Source: Herbiconiux flava (lineage in GTDB: Bacteria; Actinomycetota; Actinomycetes; Actinomycetales; Microbacteriaceae). From it: a stretch of DNA of 64,000 nt. The notes under the pieces are model-generated. The model saw nothing but the letters and a program-made list of their open reading frames with translations, had not been told where the DNA came from and did no database searches. The DNA lies in NCBI RefSeq assembly GCF_013409865.1, contig NZ_JACCBM010000001.1:1798001-1862000 (forward strand), written 5' to 3'. This document shows positions 47,352-55,861 of the stretch, piece after piece (within the stretch, counting starts at the first letter, position 1; every line of letters starts with the position of its first letter). The translations under genes and the position numbers were made by a program.

Positions 47352-49285
47352 TCGGCTAGCTGCTGCTCCACCTTGGTCGAGACTGCTGCGGGGCCGCCGA
47401 GCACCACGATGCGATAGGGGCGCAGCCGTCGTAATTCCGCTTCCACGACCGCCGGAACGGCGTCACGTGTGACCAGGAGCACGGGTGACCCCTCCTTGAT
47501 CGCGACCGCAGACCCCGAGAGCGCATCGGGGAAGTTCTCGCCGGACGCCACGTACGCCGTGAATGTCCCGTCGTGGAACCTCTGAGCCGAGATGTCAGCC
47601 GATACGGCGAAACGATCGGCACCCGAGATCCGTGAGGTCGGCGCCAGCTGAGCGGCTTCGTCGTAGACCGGCTCGGCGATCGCGTCGGGACCACCGAGGA
47701 CGACGATCTCAGTGGGTTGCAGTCGTGCGAGCTCTTTCGCGATCGCGTCGGGGATGCCGTCCTTCTGAACCAGGAGGACCGGGGCCTGGGCTCGGCCGGC
47801 CGCCGCCGATCCCGAGAGAGCATCGGGAAAGGTCGCCCCCGATGCGAGGTAGACGATCGACGGGTAGGGATCGAAAGTCGCTGCAGAGATCGCCGCGGAG
47901 ACGACGAATCGATCAGCCCCGCCGATCCTCGACACGGAGCTGCTGTAGCCCCTGAGCTGCCGTTCGACGTCGCTGCCCACTGCAGCGGTGCCGCCCAGCA
48001 CGACGATCCGGCGAGGCTTCAATCGCGTGAGCTCATCGGCCACGGGTGTCGGGATGCCGTCCTTCGTCACGAGGAGAACGGGCCCGTTCCGCTTCCCGGC
48101 GGCCGCGGAGCCCGACAGCGCGTCGGCGAAGCCCGTGCCGGAGGCGATGAACACTGTCCCAACTCCGGACGAGAAGGAGCCAGCGGACAGGGCGGCCGAC
48201 ACGGCGAACCGATCCGCGCCGCCGACACGATCGACGCTCGGCAATGGGCTCATCTGCGGCTCGAACACCTGCACGGACGATCCGGCGGTGCGTGTGGTCT
48301 CGCTCGCGTAGAGGCGCCCTCGGGTGTCCAGGGCGAGCCCGTCGAGAGAATCCTCCGGTGTCGCTCCTTCCAGCCGCAGGTCGTCCGTTCGCAACGCCTG
48401 CATGCCGGGGACGCCGATGGTCCCATTGGACAGGTAGAGGGCGTGACGAGGGCAGTCGGCAATCATGTCGTCGGGGATGGTGCCGAGGGGGGAGGAGACG
48501 GTAAGTCGTCGGAGCCCGGTGTCGAACTTCTCCACGTGGTATCCGGTGGGGCGATCTGTGATCGTGTAGAGGTCGCCGCCGCATTGAGCCATCATCAGTG
48601 CCCGATTCTCGGTCTGAACGGTGGACGATCCACTCGGGAAGATCGTCGTGATGCTGCGATCGATCGTGCTCGCCACGAACGCACGATGAGACGAGCTGTC
48701 CACGACGATGTCGACGGGCTCTCGGCCGGTCGGAACCGACCGCGTCTCTCCCGACGGAACCTTGATGACGCTCACGTCGTTCGAGCTGGCGTTGATGACG
48801 TAGATCTCGTGGGAGTCGGAGTCGATCGCGAGTCCTGCTGCCCCCGTCCCTCCGGTCGGATACGAAGCGGTGACCGCCCCCATCGTCGGGGAATCCCGAT
48901 TGACGTCGACGGCGAGCACGACCCTGGGCGCGGATCGATCGAGGGCGTACAAGACGTCACGATCGTCGTCGAGAGCGATCGTCCACGGGTCCGGCGGTCC
49001 GGGGCTCAGATAGCCGGCGGCTGTCACCCCCGCGTCGGTCAGGTCGAGCAGGGCGACCTTCCCCGTGCTGCGATCCAGCACGAAGCCGCGGTTCTGCGCT
49101 TCGTCGAGCTCCACCCCACCGAGCCCGCCGAAGCTGCTGCCGATTCGCTCCGCGTCGATCTTCACCAGATCGATCTCCCGGGAGTACGCCGAGGCGGATT
49201 CGGCCGCGCCGACGAAGATGCCCAGGACGACGAGGGGACACAGCAGGGCTGCCACGGCCCGACGCGAGCTGGAATGGATGGTCAT
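47336..49285 (-). CDS. Secreted CWB2-repeat cell-wall protein (paralogue B)
   Basis: A 649-residue exported protein with the same architecture as 43995-45950: Sec signal peptide (AVAALLCPLVVLGIFVGAAESASA), propeller-like repeats (VLYALDRSAPRVVLAVDVN; IYVINASSNDVSVIKVPSG) and three C-terminal CWB2 repeats (VDRVGGADRFAVSA, VSRIGGADRFVVSA, TSRISGADRFAVSA). The two are similar along their full length. ATG 49285 follows GAAGGGG. Codon use is a little more A/T-rich than in the neighbouring genes. Duplicated wall proteins of this type often differ in ligand or expression condition. Confidence 0.93.
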   Translation of the reverse strand: MTIHSSSRRAVAALLCPLVVLGIFVGAAESASAYSREIDLVKIDAERIGSSFGGLGGVELDEAQNRGFVLDRSTGKVALLDLTDAGVTAAGYLSPGPPDPWTIALDDDRDVLYALDRSAPRVVLAVDVNRDSPTMGAVTASYPTGGTGAAGLAIDSDSHEIYVINASSNDVSVIKVPSGETRSVPTGREPVDIVVDSSSHRAFVASTIDRSITTIFPSGSSTVQTENRALMMAQCGGDLYTITDRPTGYHVEKFDTGLRRLTVSSPLGTIPDDMIADCPRHALYLSNGTIGVPGMQALRTDDLRLEGATPEDSLDGLALDTRGRLYASETTRTAGSSVQVFEPQMSPLPSVDRVGGADRFAVSAALSAGSFSSGVGTVFIASGTGFADALSGSAAAGKRNGPVLLVTKDGIPTPVADELTRLKPRRIVVLGGTAAVGSDVERQLRGYSSSVSRIGGADRFVVSAAISAATFDPYPSIVYLASGATFPDALSGSAAAGRAQAPVLLVQKDGIPDAIAKELARLQPTEIVVLGGPDAIAEPVYDEAAQLAPTSRISGADRFAVSADISAQRFHDGTFTAYVASGENFPDALSGSAVAIKEGSPVLLVTRDAVPAVVEAELRRLRPYRIVVLGGPAAVSTKVEQQLADYLSG

Positions 49286-49417
49286 CTATGCCCCTTCGTG
49301 ATGAGGCGAGAATTTATCATTAAAAGGTCGGCCTGCACAGTGAAAGCACAGAAGGAGTGGCGAGACTGGGAGGAAGCGACGGCGCACGCGGCGCCGACTG
49401 AGATCGGAGCGATCAGC

Positions 49418-50188
49418 ATGGGATTCCTCGACCGACTGCTTGGCCGGGAAGAACCGCAGCAGAACCCCGGCTACGGCCAGGGCGGGTACGGGCAGCAGGG
49501 CTACGGCCAGCAGCCCCCCGCCGCGCCGGCCGCGTCCGGGCAAGGCGCCCAGGGCGCTCAGCGGAGCGACGACGAGATCGCCGTCGAGCGGTACCGCTAC
49601 CTCCTGCGCACCGCTCCGCCCGAGACGATCGAGCAGGTGCACGAGGAGGCGTTCACGAAGCTGACGCCCGAGCAGCGGCGCATCCTGTTCACGCAGCTGA
49701 GCGAGAACGCGCCCGCCGGCGACCAGCCGAAGGGTGACGACCCGCACTCGCTGGCGCAGTCGGCGACGCGGTCGGAGATCCGCCAGCCGGGCACCATGGA
49801 GCGCGCCTTCGCGGGCGCCGGACGCCAGGGCGGCGGCATGGGCGGGGGAGGCGGCATGGGCTTCGGCTCGATGATGGCCTCCTCGATGCTCGGCACGGTG
49901 GCTGGTTTCGTGATCGGCTCGGCGCTCGTCAGCGCCTTCCTCCCGCCGGCCGACTTCGACCAGGCCGGCGCCGACGGCGGAGACAACGGCGACGGTGGGG
50001 ATGCGGGCGCCGACGGTGGCGATGCGGGCGGCGACGCCGGGTCGGGTGCCGACGGGGGCGGCGACGCCGGCTCGGTCGACGCCTCGGGCGGCGACTGGTC
50101 GGGCGGCGGTGGCGACTTCGGTGGTGGCGGCGACTTCGGCGGGGGCGACTTCGGCGGCGGCGACTTCGGCGGAGGCTTCGACTTCTAG
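49418..50188 (+). CDS. Glycine-rich protein, family unrecognised
   Basis: A 256-residue protein; ATG 49418 follows GGAG by 9 bases. The N-terminus (MGFLDRLLGREEPQQNP) leads to a GYGQ-repeat stretch (about 20-35), then a conserved-looking helical domain (IAVERYRYLLRTAPPETIEQVHEEAFTKL to about 110). A glycine-rich hydrophobic piece with Met residues (GSMMASSMLGTVAGFVIGSALVSAFLP, about 150-175) looks membrane-inserting. The C-terminus is a long Gly/Asp/Ala tail ending in repeated GGGDFGG units. No function is assigned. The repeated Asp-Gly tail could bind cations. Confidence 0.82.
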   Translation: MGFLDRLLGREEPQQNPGYGQGGYGQQGYGQQPPAAPAASGQGAQGAQRSDDEIAVERYRYLLRTAPPETIEQVHEEAFTKLTPEQRRILFTQLSENAPAGDQPKGDDPHSLAQSATRSEIRQPGTMERAFAGAGRQGGGMGGGGGMGFGSMMASSMLGTVAGFVIGSALVSAFLPPADFDQAGADGGDNGDGGDAGADGGDAGGDAGSGADGGGDAGSVDASGGDWSGGGGDFGGGGDFGGGDFGGGDFGGGFDF

Positions 50189-50271
50189 GGCCCGGCAGCA
50201 GGCCCGGCGCGTGTCGAGCGGGACCGGCGGCGCGCGCGGCAGACGGCTGTCGACTGGATAGGGTGAACGGT

Positions 50272-50562
50272 ATGACCGATCTGCGCATCGTCGAGCACGA
50301 GCAAGACGACACCGTCACCTACTACGTCGTCACCGACCTGAACCCCGACGACTTCCCCGACGCCCCGTCGCTCGGGCCCTTCGCCACGCGCGCCGAGGCC
50401 GAGCAGGCCGTCGTCGACTGGGACGCCGAGCTGATCGCCGACGCCGACACCGACACCGACACCGATCCCGCCGCGAGTGGCGACCCGGCCGCCGCTCCAC
50501 CCGCTGGCCCGGCCGGCAACGATCCCCTCGGCAACGCCGACGGCCGGCCCGAGCGCGTCTGA
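50272..50562 (+). CDS. Small acidic protein, function unknown
   Basis: A 96-residue soluble protein. ATG 50272 (MTDLRIVEHEQDDTVTYYVV) begins a domain of about 55 residues (DLNPDDFPDAPSLGPFATRAEAEQAVVDWDAEL) that reads like a small SPOR-like or DUF-type beta-alpha unit. The tail is low complexity and acidic, including DADTDTDTDPAASG. Composition and codon bias fit coding DNA. It lies 85 bases before the acyl-CoA synthetase and may be co-transcribed with it. Confidence 0.7.
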   Translation: MTDLRIVEHEQDDTVTYYVVTDLNPDDFPDAPSLGPFATRAEAEQAVVDWDAELIADADTDTDTDPAASGDPAAAPPAGPAGNDPLGNADGRPERV

Positions 50563-50647
50563 GCGCGAAGCGCCGAGCGCCCACGCCGACACCGTCATCA
50601 CGCCGACACCCCCAGCCGCCCGCAGCGACGCGAACCCAGAACCCCAC

Positions 50648-52366
50648 ATGACCACGAACGCCTACGACAGCCGTCCCTGGCTGGCGAGCTACTCGCCCGA
50701 GCTCGCCCCCACGATCGGCGAGCGCGAGGTCGACTCCGTCGGCGCGCTCGTCGACGCGACCTGCCGCCGCTACGCCGACCGCCCCGCTTTCTCGAATCTC
50801 GGCAAGGTGCTCACCTTCGCCGACGTCGGGCGGCTGAGCGACGCCTTCGCCGCTTTCCTGCTGGATGACCTCGGGCTTTCCAAGGGCGACCGCATCGTCG
50901 TGCAGAGCCCCAATCTGCTGCAGTACCCGATCGCGGTCTACGGCGCCCTCAAGGCGGGCCTCGTCGTGGTCGGCGCGAATCCGCTCTACAGCGCCAGCGA
51001 GATGAAGAAGGTGTTCGTCGACTCGGGGGCCGTCGCGATCGTGGCGCTCGAGAACTTCGCCGACAAGCTCGAGAAGATCATCGGCGAGACCTCCCTCCAG
51101 CACGTCATCCTCACCGAGGTGGGCGACCTGCTCCCGGCACCGAAGCGCGTCGTCACCAACTTCGTCGTGAAGCGGGTGCGCAAGATGGTTCCGCCGCACG
51201 GCCTCACCGGCACGATCCCGTTCCGGCAGGCGCTCGCGGCGGGGGAGAAGAGCGCGCGCGGCAGCGGCCGAGCATCCGTCGACCGGCCCGTGGTCGAACC
51301 GGGTGACACCGCCCTGCTGCAGTACACGGGCGGCACGACCGGCGGTACCAAGGCCGCCGTGCTCACCCACGCGAACCTGCTCGCGAATCAGGCGCAGATG
51401 CTGGCGCCGATGAAGCTGCGCCTGACCCCGGGCGAGGAGACGATCCTCGCCGCGCTGCCGCTCTACCACATCTTCTCGATGACGGTCAATGGCCTGGCCT
51501 TCTTCGCCTACGGCGCCCACAACGTGCTCGTCACGAACCCGCGCGAGACCGCCGACCTGGTGAAGACGCTGCAGTCGACGAAGCCGAGCGTCTACATCCT
51601 GGTGTCGACGCTCGCGGCGCAGCTGCTCGACGACCCCGCGTTCCGCGCGCTCGACTTCTCGGGTCTGAAGCTCGCGGTGGCCGGCGGCATGGCCGTGCGC
51701 AGCGCCACCGCCGACGCCTGGCGTGAGGCGACCGGCAGCGACATGCTCGAGGGCTACGGGCTCACCGAGGCCTCGCCGGTGGTCTGCGTGAACCCCACCT
51801 GGGAGCATCCGCGGGTCGGCACCATCGGACTGCCGCTGCCGTCGACCGACATCGAGCTGCGCGACGACGACGGCCGGCCGGTCGCGCTGGGCGAGCGCGG
51901 CGAGCTGTGCGTGCGGGGGCCGCAGGTGATGTCGGGCTACTGGAACCAGCCCGAGAACAGCGCCGAGGTGCTCGTCGACGGCTGGCTGCGCACCGGCGAC
52001 GTCGGCACCATGAGCGACGACGGCTTCATCACGATCGTCGACCGCAAGAAGGACATGATCGTGGTCTCGGGCTTCAACGTCTACCCGAGCGAGGTCGAGG
52101 AGGTGGCGATGTCCCACCCCAAGGTGAAGGACGCCGGCGCCATCGGCGTGCCCGACGACCGTTCGGGCGAGTCGGTGGTGCTGTTCGTGGTGCCCTCCGA
52201 CCCGTCGCTCACGACCGATGAGCTGCGCGCCTACTTCAAGGGCGAGCTCGCCGGCTACAAGCGCCCGCACCGCATCGAGTTCCGCGACGAGCTGCCGAAG
52301 ACGAACGTCGGCAAGGTGCTGCGGCGCGAGCTGAAGGCGCTGCTCGACGAGACGCCCGCGGCCTAG
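50648..52366 (+). CDS. fadD: Long-chain acyl-CoA synthetase
   Basis: A 572-residue ANL-superfamily enzyme that activates fatty acids with ATP and CoA. The P-loop-like motif LLQYTGGTTGGTKAAVLTH (near 225) and the A5 motif (LEGYGLTEASPVVC) are intact, as are the hinge-lysine region (GDVGTMSDDGFITIVDRKKDMIVVSGFNVYPSEVEE) and the C-terminal catalytic Lys (TNVGKVLRRELK). Good match to FadD length. It fits beta-oxidation feeding the glyoxylate shunt at 33-36 kb. Its 3' end overlaps the convergent ferritin-like gene by 4 bases. Confidence 0.95.
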   Translation: MTTNAYDSRPWLASYSPELAPTIGEREVDSVGALVDATCRRYADRPAFSNLGKVLTFADVGRLSDAFAAFLLDDLGLSKGDRIVVQSPNLLQYPIAVYGALKAGLVVVGANPLYSASEMKKVFVDSGAVAIVALENFADKLEKIIGETSLQHVILTEVGDLLPAPKRVVTNFVVKRVRKMVPPHGLTGTIPFRQALAAGEKSARGSGRASVDRPVVEPGDTALLQYTGGTTGGTKAAVLTHANLLANQAQMLAPMKLRLTPGEETILAALPLYHIFSMTVNGLAFFAYGAHNVLVTNPRETADLVKTLQSTKPSVYILVSTLAAQLLDDPAFRALDFSGLKLAVAGGMAVRSATADAWREATGSDMLEGYGLTEASPVVCVNPTWEHPRVGTIGLPLPSTDIELRDDDGRPVALGERGELCVRGPQVMSGYWNQPENSAEVLVDGWLRTGDVGTMSDDGFITIVDRKKDMIVVSGFNVYPSEVEEVAMSHPKVKDAGAIGVPDDRSGESVVLFVVPSDPSLTTDELRAYFKGELAGYKRPHRIEFRDELPKTNVGKVLRRELKALLDETPAA

Positions 52367-53262
52367 GCGGCCCTCCGCGCGGGTTCCGGATGCGCGGCCG
52401 GGCCTTCGGGCTCGTGACGCGAGCCAGCCTCTGCCGACCGGGGGTGGGTGGCGGCCTCGGTGGTCGTGCGATCCCGGGCGGGCTCCGGATGCGCGAGGGC
52501 ACCCGAACCGGGCCGGGCACGCCGCGCGCCCGAGCCGAAGGCCTCCGCCGCCGCCCGCCGGAAGTGCCGGAGGCCCCGGCCCCAGAAGGCGAGCGGAGTC
52601 ACGCCGCCCACCCGCAGCGCCGGTCCGTGGTCGATCGCCACGACGGTGGCCGCGCCCACCGCCACGACCCAGGCGGCGGCCGCCGCGAGCATCCGGAGCC
52701 CTGCCGGGGTACCCGCGAACCCGAGCTGCAGCTGGGCCACCTGGAAGCGGATGTGCTCGACCTCATCGGTGAGCACGCGCCGCGCGACGCCCCGCTGCAC
52801 GGGGTCGGCGGAGCGTTCGAGCGCGGCGAAGTACTCCAGCGCCACCGTCTCGGCGACGAGGAAGAGCGTCACCTCGGTGCGGAGGCCTATCAGGCGGCGC
52901 AGCTGCACGAACACCGCGTCCGACCAGTGCGCCTCGAGCGGGCCGACGCCGAAACGGCGGAGCGCCCGGCCGAACAGCGCCGAGTGCTTCTGCTCCTCGG
53001 CGACGAAGAGCGCCAGGGCGGTGTCGTGGTACGGATCGCCGAGCCGGGCGGCCTTCGACCGGAGCCCCCGGCCCTCTCCGCTCTCGCCGAGCTCGAAGCG
53101 CTGGAGCGAGCGGGCGATCGCGGCGATGTGGCTGGCCGGGAGGGGCGAGATCGAGCCCCACTGGATGGTGCGGTCGAGCCGCTCGTGCCGGGCGAGGTTG
53201 CCCTCGAAGTACTCCGCCCACTCGGCGAAGGGTCGTTCTCTCGTGCGCTTCTGCTGGGTCAT
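52363..53262 (-). CDS. Ferritin-like (R2lox/ferritin-superfamily) di-iron protein
   Basis: A 299-residue protein; ATG 53262 follows AAGGAG. Residues about 70-190 carry iron-ligand pairs in ferritin order: ALFVAEEQKHSALFGRAL, FLVAETVALEYFAAL and RVLTDEVEHIRFQVAQL, giving the ExxH motifs of a di-iron four-helix bundle. A hydrophobic stretch (LAAAAAWVVAVGAATVVA) follows and the C-terminus is disordered, Arg/Pro/Glu-rich. Related proteins act as oxidases or stress di-iron proteins. The reaction is not known here. It is divergent from a DUF2975 gene, with a palindrome between. Confidence 0.83.
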   Translation of the reverse strand: MTQQKRTRERPFAEWAEYFEGNLARHERLDRTIQWGSISPLPASHIAAIARSLQRFELGESGEGRGLRSKAARLGDPYHDTALALFVAEEQKHSALFGRALRRFGVGPLEAHWSDAVFVQLRRLIGLRTEVTLFLVAETVALEYFAALERSADPVQRGVARRVLTDEVEHIRFQVAQLQLGFAGTPAGLRMLAAAAAWVVAVGAATVVAIDHGPALRVGGVTPLAFWGRGLRHFRRAAAEAFGSGARRARPGSGALAHPEPARDRTTTEAATHPRSAEAGSRHEPEGPAAHPEPARRAA

Positions 53263-53295
53263 GATCGCTCCTTGCGGTAGTGTTTGAGGCGTTAA

Positions 53296-53314
53296 CATAT
53301 CGAAGAACGATATG
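53296..53314. promoter_or_regulatory. Palindrome CATATCG-AAGAA-CGATATG
   Basis: Perfect 7-base arms with a 5-base centre, in the 85-base gap between the ferritin-like gene and the DUF2975/HTH unit. It lies 34 bases before the DUF2975 ATG and is the likely site of the HTH protein encoded there; the partial copy TCGATAGATC follows at 53329-53338. Confidence 0.65.
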
Positions 53315-53347
53315 AAACGCACGTCTTTCGATAGATCAGGAGGAATC

Positions 53348-53824
53348 ATGGCCGCGCTGATGCTCGGCGCCCTGAGGGCGCTGCTCGTGCTGCTGTTCGC
53401 CGGGGCCGTCGCGGCGCAGGCGGCTGGCTACGCCGTCGCGCGAGCCGTGCTGGGGGAGGATGCCGCGGTCGTCGTGGCGGTGCTCGCCGTCGCCGGGCTG
53501 GTCTGCGTCGAGGTCGTGCTGGTGTGCGTCTGGGCGCTCGCCCCGCTGGCCCGCGACGGCCGCATCTTCGAGACCGAGCGGCGCCCCGACCGGTGGGTGC
53601 GTGGAGCAGTCGGGGCTCTCGCGATCGGTGCCGGGCTGGCCACGGTCGGGCTCGGCTACCTGCTCGTCAGCGGGGCCGCCTCCACGCCGGCCGGGGCGAC
53701 GGTCGCCGTGCTCGCGGCCGCCGTCGCCGCGGCAGCGGCCGCGCTGGCGCTCCTCGTCGACGTCATGCGACGGCTGCTGCACCGCGCGACCGGCCTGCAC
53801 GACGAGCTCGCCGAGGTCGTCTGA
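53348..53824 (+). CDS. DUF2975 membrane protein
   Basis: A 158-residue protein with four TM helices (ALRALLVLLFAGAVAAQAAG; VVVAVLAVAGLVCVEVVLVCVW; VGALAIGAGLATVGLGYLLV; TVAVLAAAVAAAAAALALLVDVM) and the DUF2975 pattern RDGRIFETERRPDRW in the cytoplasmic loop. ATG 53348 follows AGGAGGAATC. Its last base is shared with the next start (TGATG), so it is coupled to a small HTH regulator, as is usual for this family. Function unknown. Confidence 0.88.
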   Translation: MAALMLGALRALLVLLFAGAVAAQAAGYAVARAVLGEDAAVVVAVLAVAGLVCVEVVLVCVWALAPLARDGRIFETERRPDRWVRGAVGALAIGAGLATVGLGYLLVSGAASTPAGATVAVLAAAVAAAAAALALLVDVMRRLLHRATGLHDELAEVV

Positions 53825-54072
53825 TGCCGATCGTGATCAACCTCGACGTCGAGCTGGCTAAGAAGAAGATGTCGGTGAGCGACCTCGCGGCGGCCGTCGG
53901 CATCACGGTGGCGAACATCTCGATCCTGAAGAACGGGCGGGCGAAGGCCGTGCGCTTCTCGACGCTCGACGCCATCTGCCGGGTGCTGGGCTGCCAGCCC
54001 GGCGACATCCTGAGCTACGCGGAGGGGTCGGCCGGCGACGGCGGCACCGACGAGAGCGGCTCCCGACGGTAG
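53824..54072 (+). CDS. Small XRE-family regulator (DUF2975 partner)
   Basis: An 82-residue Cro/C1-type protein: MSVSDLAAAVGITVANISILKNGRAKAVRFSTLDAICRVLGCQPGDIL contains the HTH. This is the YozG-like group that pairs with DUF2975 proteins. The C-terminus is Gly/Ser/Asp-rich. Its 3' end overlaps the convergent ltrA end by 58 bases, an unusually long overlap. Confidence 0.93.
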   Translation: MPIVINLDVELAKKKMSVSDLAAAVGITVANISILKNGRAKAVRFSTLDAICRVLGCQPGDILSYAEGSAGDGGTDESGSRR

Positions 54073-55292
54073 AGCACCGTGACGCCGATCACCGCGGCCA
54101 CCACGACCGCGATCAGCAGCACGACGGCTCCGAGCGAGATCACCGGCGCCGCGAGCGGCAGCAGCAGCACCGCGACGGCGGCCCCGAGCGAGACCGCGGG
54201 CGGGATGACCGTCGGCCCGGTCAGCGGCCGGTAGAGCACCCACATCATCACGAAGAACACCGCCACCGGGATGCCGATCGCGTAGCCGACCACGGTGGAG
54301 GGCACCTCGAGCTCGTGCCCGATCGACTCGACCGCCACCTCGAGCCCGGCGCCGAGCGCGGCCAGCGCCGCGAACACGAGGTAGTGCCCGTAGCCCCAGA
54401 AGTACGAACGCGAGCGGTGCCTCTCGAGCCCCTCGTGCGCCGGCTCGAGGAAGTACACCCACCACAGCCCGAACAGCAGCGCCAGCCCCGAGGCGGCGAT
54501 CAGCACGAACTCGCCGGTCGCCGCCCCGGCGCTCAGCACGCCCTGCACCGCCGAGCTCGACGCGGCCACCGACTCGCCGAGCAGGATGATCGTGAACAGC
54601 GAATAGCGCTCGGCGACGTGATGCGGGTGCCACGTGATCCGCCGCTTGCGCTCCGCGATCAGCGGCACGGCCAGCTCGCAGAGCGCGAGCAGCGCGAACA
54701 CCGCCACCTGCGCGGGGAACGGCATGTCGTTCAGCACCAGGAGCCGGAAGATCCACAGCGCCTGCACGATCGAGATGCCGACGGCGTAACCGAGGGCGGT
54801 GCGGCGGCCGGGCTCGTCCTGCACCGCGGCCCGCAGCCACTGGCCCACCAGTGCCAGGCGCATGATGAAGTAGCCGAGGGTGACCAGCCGCCAGTCCTCG
54901 TCGTTGAAGGCTCCGGGCACGCCCGCGGCCAGCACGAGCACCCCGCCCATCTGCAGCATCGTCAGCAGCCGATAGGGCACGTCGTCGGTGTCGTACGCCG
55001 AGGCGAACCAGGTGAAGTTCAGCCACGCCAGCCAGATCGCGAAGAACACCATCAGGAAGTTCGGCAGCGCCGTGGAGATGTGGTCCTCGGCCACGGCGTG
55101 GGCAAGCTGGGCGACGATCGACGCCACCGCCACGACGAAGGTGAGGTCGAAGAGCAGCTCGAGGGGCGTCGAGACGCGGCCCTCCTCGTGGATGCTGCGG
55201 CCGCGCATCCTGAGCACCGGCACGATGCTGCGGCGACGGATGCCCGTGCCCGTGTCGCGGGTGACGCCCTCGCTCACGCGCCCACCGCTCAC
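54015..55292 (-). CDS. ltrA: Low temperature requirement A protein
   Basis: A 425-residue protein with about 12 TM helices of the LtrA family, first linked to cold growth in Listeria. The signature ELLFDLTFVVAVASIVAQLAHAVAED is at the start, FAIWLAWLNFTWFASAYDTDDVPYRLLTM follows, and the ERYSLFTIILLGESV motif is near 240. The start is a GTG at 55292 or 55277; the two lie in a 15-base repeat and share the same GGTGGG site, so the exact start is uncertain. The transported molecule is unknown. Its end overlaps the HTH gene at 53824 by 58 bases. Confidence 0.9.
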   Translation of the reverse strand: MSGGRVSEGVTRDTGTGIRRRSIVPVLRMRGRSIHEEGRVSTPLELLFDLTFVVAVASIVAQLAHAVAEDHISTALPNFLMVFFAIWLAWLNFTWFASAYDTDDVPYRLLTMLQMGGVLVLAAGVPGAFNDEDWRLVTLGYFIMRLALVGQWLRAAVQDEPGRRTALGYAVGISIVQALWIFRLLVLNDMPFPAQVAVFALLALCELAVPLIAERKRRITWHPHHVAERYSLFTIILLGESVAASSSAVQGVLSAGAATGEFVLIAASGLALLFGLWWVYFLEPAHEGLERHRSRSYFWGYGHYLVFAALAALGAGLEVAVESIGHELEVPSTVVGYAIGIPVAVFFVMMWVLYRPLTGPTVIPPAVSLGAAVAVLLLPLAAPVISLGAVVLLIAVVVAAVIGVTVLYRREPLSSVPPSPADPSA

Positions 55293-55303
55293 GCGCCCAC
55301 CGC

Positions 55304-55720
55304 TCAGGCCGCCGTCGAGGAGACGATGAGCAGCACGAACTGCAGCACGACCGCGGCCACGCCGATGCCGAGCAGGATCCACCCCGTGGTGCGGAACGCG
55401 CGGCCCTCGTGCGACGGGTCGTCGATGCGGCCCACCGCCGGGTCGCGGGGGTTGACGTGCACCGTGACGTCGTCGCCCGGCTCGGGGGAGTGCCCGTGGT
55501 CGTCGGAGCAGGGGGCCTCGTAGAGCACGCCGTCCTCGCCCATCCAGCGGTAGACGAGCTCGCCGCCGTCGTCGAGCACGACGACACCCAGGGTCTCGGG
55601 CCAGTTGCGGAAGAACGCGCCGCGCACATAGCCCACGACGAGCAGCAGCACGCCGAGGCCGATGCCGATCCAGCTGAACAGCTCGGTGATCAACGAGAGC
55701 GCGTCGACCGGATCGTCCAT
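55304..55720 (-). CDS. DUF3592-like membrane protein
   Basis: A 138-residue protein. ATG 55720 (MDDPVDALSLIT) is preferred over a GTG 6 bases upstream. An N-terminal TM helix (WIGIGLGVLLLVVGYV), a beta-rich middle (NWPETLGVVVLDDGGELVYRWMGEDGVLYEAP to VTVHVNPRDPAVG, the DUF3592 core) and a C-terminal TM helix (GWILLGIGVAAVVLQFVLLIV). It sits 11 bases before ltrA on the same strand, so they may be co-transcribed. Function unknown. Confidence 0.85.
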   Translation of the reverse strand: MDDPVDALSLITELFSWIGIGLGVLLLVVGYVRGAFFRNWPETLGVVVLDDGGELVYRWMGEDGVLYEAPCSDDHGHSPEPGDDVTVHVNPRDPAVGRIDDPSHEGRAFRTTGWILLGIGVAAVVLQFVLLIVSSTAA

Positions 55721-55861
55721 GCTCACATGCTATTGCCTGGGCCCCGACGGGCCGGTCGGCTCGGCGGTGGCGTCGACGCCGGCGTCATCGGTGGTCGCCA
55801 TGGGTGGGCGTCGTCGGTGGGCATCGGCGGGGGCGTCGTCCGTGCTCGATAGAGTGACCGC

